A program made the translations under genes and the position numbers. This document shows positions 55,995-64,000 of a stretch of DNA of 64,000 nt, piece by piece (the first letter of the stretch is position 1; each line of letters starts with the position of its first letter). This DNA comes from Erythroxylum novogranatense (Eukaryota; Streptophyta; Magnoliopsida; Malpighiales; Erythroxylaceae): positions 11,631,060 through 11,695,059 of the forward strand of contig CM057225.1 in the NCBI GenBank assembly GCA_029891385.1, read 5' to 3'. The notes below the pieces were generated by a model. It worked only from the letters and a program-made list of their open reading frames with translations, had not been told where the DNA came from and did not search any database.

Positions 55995-57364
55995 TGTTGG
56001 ACCCCAATCTTTTAGTGGAAATTAGAAATATGAAAATGAAAATTTGATAAGAGTTTTTGTATATGAATGGAGTTATAGATATTTTTGCCTTAAGGAAATT
56101 GATGAGAAAAGATTTGTTTGATTTGATAACTTTGGGTTTCAAATAGATTTGTATGGGTTATGAAAGTTCAAGTGGATGAGTGGATTGAAATGGAAGTTGA
56201 AATCAAGAAATAGAAAGTGAAAGTGTAAAATTTTGAAGAAATTAGAAAGTAAAGACAATTTGTTTGGTTATGCATGTGGTGTTTTAAGTTAGATTATTGT
56301 AAGAATAAGATTTCAGTCATATGTGGAGAATGATGGAGTTTTGTATCTTTTGTACTTGGACTTGAATACTGATGTTGTAATATGGCTTGGAATGCCATTT
56401 AATTTTATAAACATTTATCTTATGATGTTAATGAGACATGGATTTATATATGGATATGAAAGATCAATTGTGTATGAATATTAATTGTGTATAGATTTGT
56501 GTGTATTGTGTTTGAGAGGAATTAGTTGAAGAGTTTGTGGTGATGTGTTGATATGTGAAGTTGATGTGTTGGAATGGGGTTTAGAAACTTCAATGGAAAA
56601 TTTGTACTGATCTAGACATATTTGGCCAAAATGGTCTTAATGAAAGTTGTAGCTCATGTTTCCAGCTTTCTAACGCCATAAAGTATGCAATTTTTTGATA
56701 TCGGGGCAAGAAGTTATGATAAATTGAAGTTTGGATATTGCTTAAGTGATTTCTATCAGGGCAGTAACTTCGATTGAAAAAATTAACTTAGCTAGAGGTT
56801 GAAGTTGCTTTGGAGTCCTTCATGAACATTGTAGAGCTTGTTTTTATCTTTCTATTGATATAAAGCATGAAAATATTGGACAAGAGAGTAGAAAGAGTGA
56901 TCTTGGTATGAGTTGTGATAAGGAAAGAGTTAGAGACAAGATTGGTAGTGATCTGAAAAATGTTCACTGAATATGCTTCAGTCTTTTAGCTACAACGTTT
57001 TCTCTAGTAATCCAAACAAGATGATTCTTAATTTGGATTAAAGTAGAGATATATGGCTACATTTTGTAAGAAAACATCGAATTTCAATTATGTGCCTAAG
57101 AGTCTCAAATATTGTCATGAAGTGAAGAATTGGGTGTAGTGTTGGTGTAGGAATGAAAGTCTTATCTTCTGAATTTAGGGGAAATTTTGGGATTGATAAA
57201 GATAGATTTTGGCAAAATTTCCTTATGGAAAGTTGTAGATATTTCTTTTATCTTTCCAACGATATAAAGTTTGTAAATTTTGGACATCTGAGTGATAAGT
57301 TATGACCTTTACAAGTGGAGACATTCTGGAGCAAAAGTTAGACAAAGTTACTGTTCACTCAACT

Positions 57365-57480
57365 TCGCCTGCGTGATGGCGTCACTTAAATTCTGTGATG
57401 ATGTCATCTTTAAATGCGTGATGACGCCATCTTCGTCTGTGATGACGTCATCTTCGTCTATGCTGACATCATCGTCTGCT
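57365..57480. repeat. TGACGTCA-type palindrome cluster in the solo LTR
   Basis: Five variants of GATGACGTCATC in about 115 bases, one of them perfect (about 57443-57454), the others one or two changes away. It lies in U3, about 0.7 kb upstream of the TATA box. Confidence 0.8.
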
Positions 57481-58123
57481 TTTGTGTTTTTGACCCCTCT
57501 TCCTTCTTTTGGCCATAACTTTTTGCACTTACCTCCGATCGACCTCATTTTCGAAGCGATGGATTTCTAAGAGATTTTTCTATCTTTGCACACTTGATTT
57601 ATCAGTTTTTCTTTTAAATTGAAAACGGTGGTTTGAAACAAAGTATGGCGATAGGTTGATAAAATCTGAATATATTTTACTAATTTTGGAATATCCGGAG
57701 CTGTAGAGCTCAGAACGAGGCGATTCTTATTTTAAATTAAACTAGAGACATGGGGCTACAAATGTTATGAAGGAGATGATTGACAATTAAGATTCTAAGA
57801 CTTTCAATTTCTGGAGTGAGGCTCGGTGTAGTGTTCAGCCTCGGGTCTGAAGAACAGACTTCAGTATTTTGGAGATATCTTAAGCTATAGAGCTCCAATC
57901 GACCCGATTCTTGAAGCATTGGATTCATAAGACATAGAGGAACATTTATATAGAAGAAAGTTTTATCAAATGGCTTCATTTACTTGATCGAAATAATCAG
58001 ACAAGATGTCAGTTTTAAAGACCAATGGAGGGGCAATTTTGGAAGGTTACTTAAAGGGTTAAGTTTATAGGCTTAAATGGAGGGGCTTATGGGTCATTCC
58101 TCATTCATTAAATGTCATGAAAC

Positions 58124-58130
58124 TATAAAA
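58124..58130 (+). promoter_or_regulatory. TATA box of family A solo LTR copy 3
   Basis: TATAAAA in ACTATAAAAGCAAGTGAGC, a context shared with the family B LTR (reverse strand, 15970-15985). Confidence 0.6.
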
Positions 58131-60363
58131 GCAAGTGAGCTGTTGTTTTTATGAAAGGAAGCACGACATTTGAACAAAGAAAAGAACAAAAGAAAGAAGA
58201 GAGAAGGGAGAGCAAGCTTTCAGATGAGTGAAGGAGAAAGAAAAGAGAGAGAGCTAGGGCTCGGTTTTTCTACCACTTGAAGAGAGATTTTAATGTCATT
58301 CCAAGAGAGAAAAAGGTAGAGGATGAAGAGAGCTTCATCTTGAACCAAGAAAATCCGAAAATGGAGGAGAAATGAGGTCAGAGCAATTTTTAAGATTTGA
58401 GTTTCTGTTGAAGTTTTGGTTTAGAATCATGGAAAATGGAATGGGTTTGTGGAGTATGAAGTTAATTTTGTTGATTGCTAAGTATTATGGGTTTAATTTT
58501 GGATGTAAATTAATTAGGGTTTATGCCCAAATTTGGAATTTGGGGATTTTGGAAATTTGTGATTTAGAAAGCTTGAATATATGAGGGATTAGTGTTTCTA
58601 AGTTCAATTTGAGGATTAAGTTAATTATGATATTGAATTTGTGTGGAATTGCTTTAGGTAAAGTTAAATTGGAAGAAAGAAGGAATCAATGGACAAATTG
58701 GAGCGAGGAACAAGTTTCTAGCATCAATTCGAGGTGGGTAATGTGTTTATAATTTGAATTTATAAGCCACTACGGCTTTTTTTAAATAAAGAGATTTTCT
58801 GATTTCAATTGCATCATAAATGTTGCATCATTGTATGAATGATTTGAAAAATCATTTTTGATTCAATGCATGGACTTTGGAAGAATTGCAACATACATTG
58901 TGTTATGTCTCGAAAGATTTCATGGCATTGTGTATATTCGTAAAAGAGTATTCGATTAATTGATTTGAGCATGATATGTGCTTTTATGTGGGCAAGAGAG
59001 AACCTATTTCGTTAAGTCACGTGCACGTTGACCCCCTTAGCCTTCTCCTGGCTGCCTGCTTGAGGCTTACGAGATCCAAAAAATGGACTCGTCATGTTTA
59101 CGGTAAACTTTGATTTCTGTCGTGTTTATGGAACTCTCGAGCCATTTGTGTGCATTGCATATGTGATATGACATTGCATCTATAAATTGTCAAGTTGATG
59201 CATTCATGTTTTGTAATCTATGGATTTATGGTGAAAGCCTAAGAATCATCGTTTACAAGCTGCGAGTTTGATTCTACAAAGAAGAAAAGAACTTTTAAAA
59301 AGCGTGCTTTACGGATTTCAAAGAAATTTTTTTCTAAGACCAGAGAAGGAAAAGGATTTCAAGGGTTTTGCTTATCTATTCGTTTTATAAGCATATTATC
59401 CACGAGCTTTGTGCTCACCCCCCCTTTCATCCCCATCTCCAGGTTTTCGAGCGGGAGATCAGATGAAAGAATGACAAGACGTGTTATTCGATTTTGTATC
59501 GTTTGTATTTTATGAAAAATGGGATTTTGGTATCGGTTTGTATAAGACTGGTTTTGTCAATTATTGTATTACAAGTGTTATTATGGGATTGTATTATGAA
59601 TTCTGGACATGTGAATTGATTTAAGTTATAAATGGGATCTGGATATAGAGATGATTGATTATTGGGTTTGGATTGATTTGATTTATGAATTTTGCATAAA
59701 GATTTGGATTATGACCTTATGTATAATGACTATGGTTTGTACATTGAATTGAGGAATTAATAGAAATTGGATTTGTATAATGTGTGTTGGATATGGACAT
59801 GTAGATATAGGATTGCGTTTATTGTGTTGGATTCCGGACGGGGAGTCCGATGATACTGGTTATATTGTGAGAAATATAGAAGTGTATTTTGAACACTTTG
59901 TAGGTTTTGGGTTTAATAAAAGGCAGCCGTTATGCTGCCAAAATTTTGGTGAAATGGGTATAAGAATGAGAATTGAGATTTATTTGAGTGCATAAGAAAA
60001 TGATTATGAATTGAGAAATTGATTAAGGAAGGTGGAAGAAACGAAAAAGAAAGGAATGAGAAAAGAAAAGGAAGATAAAAATTTATACCGATTTTGGATT
60101 GGATCAGTCTTAGGGTTTCCAACGCAACGCGACAGTGATTCCTAAAATATTTGTTCACGGATGTCGGCTCCGTTTTTGTTACGTATCGGAAATTGGTTTT
60201 GATTCGATTTGTATTCGATTCGTTTTGATTCGATACCTTCGTATTTGTTTCGCGTTTGCTTCCGCATATTGTGATTCGATTTATTCGATTTAAATTCGCT
60301 TTGTTTCCTTCATGTTTCCTTCATTTTCTGGTTGGGATCCAGTTTTCGGATCGGGTCCCAACA

Positions 60364-61072
60364 GCTATACCAAGGAGGTTGTTTTGGAGTCTCCTGGTCA
60401 GCCTAGAGCTGTATTTCGAGGTGTTAGTCAGGCAGTACCAGCCAGGATGATTTCTTTTCTGAGTGCCTTGAGGTTGATGCAGGGAGGTTGTGAGGCCAAT
60501 TTGGCTCATGTGGTGGATACCAGAGTTTAGCAGAGGTTGCAAGACATTCTCGTGATCAGGGAATTTCCAGATGTGTTTCCTGAGGAGTTACCGGGTTTGT
60601 CGCCGGATTGGGAGACGGAGTTCTCAATTGACCTCGTTCCAGGTACTGCTCCTATATCTATACCTCCATATAGGATGGCACCGGTGGAACTGAGGGAGCT
60701 TAAGGCTCAACTGCAGGAACTTCTGGATAAGGGGTTTATCAGGCCTAGTGTTTCGCCTTGGGGAGCTCCAGTTTTGTTTGTGAAGAAGAAGGATGAGACT
60801 TTGAGGTTGTGCATCGACTATAGGCAGTTGAATCGGGTGACATTAAAGAATAAGTATCCGCTACCTAGGATCGATGATTTGTTTGATCAGTTGCAGGGGG
60901 CTCAGGTGTTCACTAAGTTGGATCTGAGATCGGGTTATTATCAGTTGAGGATAGCAGAGGCCGATGTGCCTAAGAGTGCTTTCAGGAGCAGGTATGGGCA
61001 TTTTGAGTTCCTAGTGATTCCGTTTGGGTTGACTAACGCCCCGACAGCTTTCATGGCCTTGATGAATAAGGT
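60364..61072 (+). pseudogene. Gypsy protease-RT linker and partial reverse transcriptase
   Basis: The linker ends at a stop (60528-60530), followed by [36 protein letters not shown] and [20 protein letters not shown]. Then come RT motifs [50 protein letters not shown] and [15 protein letters not shown]. The catalytic YxDD segment that should follow is missing because the sequence jumps to a duplicated upstream segment at about 61073. The RT therefore lacks its active site. Confidence 0.92.
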
Positions 61073-61311
61073 GAGGTCTGCAAGGGATGTCCGATCCAGA
61101 TTGATCGAGCAGTTTTAAGTGCAGACTTGATTGTATTGTCTCTGAGGGAGATTGATGTGATTTTGAGGATGGACTGGCTTACTGCCCATATAGCTGTTAT
61201 GGACTGCTATACTAAGGAGGTCATTTTGGAGTCTCTTGGTCAGCCCAGAGCTGTATTTCGAGGTGTTAGTCAGGCAGTACCAGCCAGGATGATTTCTTTT
61301 CTGAGTATAAG
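61073..61311 (+). repeat. Duplicate of the gypsy protease-linker segment without the solo LTR
   Basis: GAGGTCTGCAAGGGATGT onward repeats 55856-55994 joined directly to 60364-60465, about 95 percent identical. The translation MIVLSLREIDVILRMDWL and QPRAVFRGVSQAVPARM matches. It gives an empty-site reference for the solo LTR insertion and marks the truncation point of the gypsy element. Confidence 0.9.
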
Positions 61312-61344
61312 AGACTAGAATATGTTGATAGATTACAGATAAGT

Positions 61345-62010
61345 TCTTAAAATATAAGGACCCTTATAGGGAAATCTTTGGAATTAGTAGGGATTTTAGA
61401 CAGATATAAGATTCCTATAGTGTGCATCTAGGAGGCAAAGTGGATAGAGGGAAAGCGAAAGAGATTAATGGGTTCAAACTTTGGTATTTTGGGAGTTTGA
61501 GAAGATAGAATGGGATAGGTATCTTGATTGTCAATGAACTCATACATCAAGTTGTGGGGGAAAAGAGGACTAATGATAAGATATTGTCTTTAAAGATTGT
61601 GGTGAAAGGTGTTTTTTTCGATGTGGTGTTCACTTATGCACCTTAACTAGGATTAAACGAACAACTTAAGTGTCAATTCTAGGAAGAGCTAGACGTAGTG
61701 ATTTAGTAAATCCCCCTTGACGATAGAGTTCTAGAGGAGAATTTAATAGTCATATAAGGGCAACCTTCGAAAGATTTTTATAGAAGAAAACTCATTGACT
61801 ACTTCCTTATAAGGAGAAGCAATCGACTTAGTTACAAGGATTGCAAGGTGATACCTAACACTTGCTTGTCAACTTAACATAGATTGTTGCTTTTGGATCT
61901 TATAATTAAAGGTTGGAGGAAGAAGAGGAGTCCTAGGAGGTGTATCAGAGTCAGATGGTATAATCTAAAAAGGGATAAGGTGTAACAACATAGGGATAAA
62001 GTAAGCTCCT
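61345..62010 (+). pseudogene. RTE-type LINE endonuclease fragment
   Basis: The plus-strand translation, across small frameshifts, reads IRTLIGKSLELVGIL, AKEINGFKLWYFGS, NGIGILIVNELIHQVV, GVFFDVVFTYAP, LIDYFLIRRSNRLSYKDCKV and RIRVRWYNLKRDK-like text. That order matches the endonuclease/exonuclease/phosphatase domain of plant RTE-type LINEs (the group often mis-annotated as craniofacial development protein 2-like). The middle part with the GDFNGH motif is degenerate and several stops are present. No RT follows within the window. Confidence 0.75.
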
Positions 62011-62984
62011 ATTAAGAATTCAAAATAAAAATTAAATTATTTTAATTTAAATATGACAATGGGCATATTATGTCACATGGCATAGTAGGACTTACACATC
62101 AATTAAAAATATTAAATTCATGTCGCATCAGTGTTGATATGACATGATAGACAAAAACTTAGCCCTGTTTAATTTTTTTTTACCTATTCATAGTTTATTT
62201 TCAATGCATTATAAATGTTAATAGTCATTTTGAATACTTCAAAATGATATGATTTAACTTATATTTGTAAAAACATTTATGCCAACTTCAACTTTTTACC
62301 TTAGGAGTTATTAATAATAACATAACCTAAAGAAATAGTATATTCATTCAATCTATCTTAAACGTGCCAGATGTGAGTTCTCGAAAGTGAATTGAATGAA
62401 TTAACAATGAACTCAGGTTAGGGATTAGGTACATCTGAACTATCATTTATAAAATATTTAAGGAAAGACATTTGCTTTGACAAAAGAGAGCCAATAACTA
62501 TAACTCATAAATCATTCTAATATATGCATTATCGAAAAACAAGGATAATATGAGTTTATTCTCAACTTATATTATGTAACAATTTTTGAGGTTATATGAA
62601 TATTCAATTAAAATACTCTTTTTACATGGGTTCTGATTCTAGAGAATTGAGTTAGTAATTGATATCTTAGAATGTTTCTTAAAAGTCATAAATGATTCGT
62701 TATTGAGACATTATAGAAAGGTGAGTTAATTTGATTCAAAGAAATGAGAAACAAAAAAGATCATTATAAATTCAAGTTTGCATCAAAATATATTAAAAAA
62801 TACCCACCTTTTTATGTAGAAGGCAATACGAATACAAAGTGTTTTTATTGAAAATGAGATAATGATTGATATGATAAATGATCTTAGGATATAGCATACT
62901 AAATCTACTTAAGGATTGATTCATTAGTTAAGAAGTCGTATATTCTTGATAGATGTATGACAATATGCTCTCGTATTATGTTGG
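62011..62984. other. AT-rich spacer, nothing recognised
   Basis: No open frame of note, no repeat structure and no transposon signature could be seen on either strand. Confidence 0.5.
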
Positions 62985-63195
62985 TCGTATGAGGTAGAGT
63001 GCAGGTGCATGGGACCAAAAGGTCCTATGTTCGATTCCCCTACTTACTTTTTCTTGATTGAGCTTGTCGTATAGGGCTTGCCTAGTGCGGAGTACCCGGT
63101 TGGCATGATTTGTAGGCTATTGTGTCAATCCGGAGGTTTACCTAATGTACATCCAAAAGATAGAGATTGCGGGTTCCTCCGTTTTAAAAAAAGTT
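62985..63195 (+). mobile_element. tRNA-derived SINE
   Basis: A-box-like GAGGTAGAGTGCAGG (62991-63005) is followed by B box TGTTCGATTCC (63028-63038). The body contains CTTGCCTAGTGCGGAGTACC and GAGATTGCGGGTTCC. The end is CGTTTTAAAAAAA. Layout and tail resemble the widespread plant Au-type SINE family; the family name is inferred by eye. The target duplication is not clear. Confidence 0.6.
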
Positions 63196-63218
63196 AATAG
63201 GTTCATTTAAAACACTAA

Positions 63219-63904
63219 GGTCTTGTTTGATAACCCATAATGAAGAGGCGGGAATAGGAATGCAACCTGCATTCCTAACTTTTAGTTGTTTGGTTATCGG
63301 GAATAAATAAGACAGGGAATGACAAAATTGAAATGAATTTTAAATAATCCCGAACTTTTATTCCTAAGAGGGGTGTGGGTATACACGGGAATAAAAAATC
63401 AGAAATAAAAGATAAAGATATTATTAGAATATTATCAATTTGTTATCAAGATATTATCAACAAATTGATCCTTATCAAAGTATCGTCATCAAAATTATCT
63501 TTTATATTAATTTCTTTAATAATTATTTTATTTTGTTTTATTGATACTTTTATTCTTATCGTAAAAATTATTCATAATTATTTAAAATTAATAATATATT
63601 TAATCATTAAAATAATTTTAATTATTTAATAAAATTTTATTAATTAATAATAATATAAAATATTTAATTAATTATTTACAAAATCAATCACATAATAATT
63701 AAACATAAGTAAAAAAATTCATTACCATTCTTAATATTTGATACTAAATGCTGATATAACTATTGACTTCTAGTAATCTCATTCCTAATACTTACATACC
63801 AAACACACATAATCAGTAATTTTATTCTCTTTCCGATTCCTACTTTCTATTTCAATTCTCATTTTCCATTATGATTCCTTCATTACTGGTTACCAAACGA
63901 GACC
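63219..63904 (+). mobile_element. Harbinger/Tourist-like MITE
   Basis: The terminal inverted repeats GGTCTTGTTTGATAACCCAT (left) and GGTCTCGTTTGGTAACCAGT (right, reverse complement) are flanked by TAA (63216-63218 and 63905-63907), the 3-base target duplication typical of PIF/Harbinger. The 686-base body is AT-rich with subterminal GGAATG/CATTCC motifs and no coding sequence (the open frame at 63375-63629 is AT-rich low complexity). Confidence 0.8.
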
Positions 63905-64000
63905 TAAATGTTGGACAGAAGTTAAAAACATGACAAAGTTATATCCTTAAAGTCATATATAAAATGTGATTTGTCAAAAAGATAAGGTATGTGCAAAAGA

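Larger units (their letters stand above)
55995..60363 (+). mobile_element. Solo LTR, family A copy 3, inserted in gypsy pol
   Basis: Starts TGTTGGACCCCAATC and ends GATCGGGTCCCAACA (4369 bp). The perfect 5-base target duplication gctat flanks it (55990-55994 and 60364-60368). An uninterrupted copy of the target is present at 61207-61212 (ctgctatactaagg), which confirms both borders. The core promoter is at 58124. No primer site, gag or pol lies inside, so it is a solo LTR left by LTR-LTR recombination. Short open frames within it (for example 58372-58584, 59780-59995) show no domain. Confidence 0.93.
51789..61311 (+). mobile_element. Ty3/gypsy retrotransposon, 3' truncated and interrupted
   Basis: A plus-strand element with a 5' LTR (51789-54429), initiator-tRNA-Met primer site, gag with zinc knuckle, retropepsin and the first part of RT. 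A solo LTR (55995-60363) interrupts it within the protease-RT linker. After about 61073 the sequence jumps back to a duplicate of the protease-linker region and then ends. Integrase, RNase H and the 3' LTR are absent. RT and knuckle motifs match plant chromovirus/Tekay-type gypsy elements; the clade is inferred by eye. Confidence 0.88.

Noticed and set aside
63028..63038. A genuine tRNA gene
   Set aside because: A and B boxes are present but no cloverleaf, anticodon arm or acceptor stem can be formed; the long body and A-rich tail fit a SINE.

Overview
This is plant nuclear DNA, almost certainly from a flowering plant and probably a dicot. It holds Ty1/copia and Ty3/gypsy retrotransposons of typical plant type, a plant L1-type LINE, an RTE-type LINE fragment, tRNA-derived SINEs, hAT and Harbinger DNA-transposon remnants, and AT-rich spacers. 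I see no bacterial, organellar or CRISPR features. The one intact host gene is an intronless, ZmPK1-like G-type lectin receptor kinase on the minus strand (40039-42450).

Layout. 44-4064 is a large LTR (family A, termini TGTTGGACCCC...GGGGTCCAACA) inserted in the LTR of a minus-strand Copia element (4065-9920). That Copia has lost integrase and RT but keeps gag, protease, an RNase H tail and an extra 3' ORF. 9921-18680 holds two pieces of a gypsy-like element with no recognisable coding interior, set head to head (LTR pieces 11222-12072 and 14003-18680). 18681-38620 is one minus-strand L1-type LINE split twice: by a solo family A LTR (21817-26599, TSD caaat/taaat) and by a 9.5-kb Copia element (27136-36624, TSD gagat) that carries extra ORFs between pol and the 3' LTR. 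Upstream of LINE ORF1 lie tandem repeats of about 130 bp (38010-38620). 38871-39199 may be a small spliced gene fragment, followed by the receptor kinase and its promoter.

42560-49485 is AT-rich spacer with a SINE (about 45262-45436, minus) and a GC-richer, gag-like (Transposase_28 type) pseudogene with its own promoter (46029-48330, minus). 49486-50120 holds three terminal exons of a hAT transposase pseudogene. 50982-51788 is a chimeric duplication: a copy of the LINE 5' region joined to a copy of a hAT exon. It abuts a plus-strand gypsy element (51789-61311) with a 2.64-kb LTR, gag, zinc knuckle, protease and partial RT. A 4.37-kb solo LTR (55995-60363, TSD gctat) interrupts that element. 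After it come an RTE-type endonuclease fragment, a SINE and a Harbinger/Tourist-like MITE (63219-63904, TSD TAA).

Almost every element ORF is broken by stops and frameshifts, so apart from the kinase the window is a nested graveyard of transposons. The structurally most interesting parts are the extra 3' ORFs shared by both Copia elements, clusters of short perfect palindromes in several LTR families, an LTR that looks like a mosaic of two families, the tandem repeats at the LINE 5' end, and the templated-looking chimeric insertion next to the hAT remnant.
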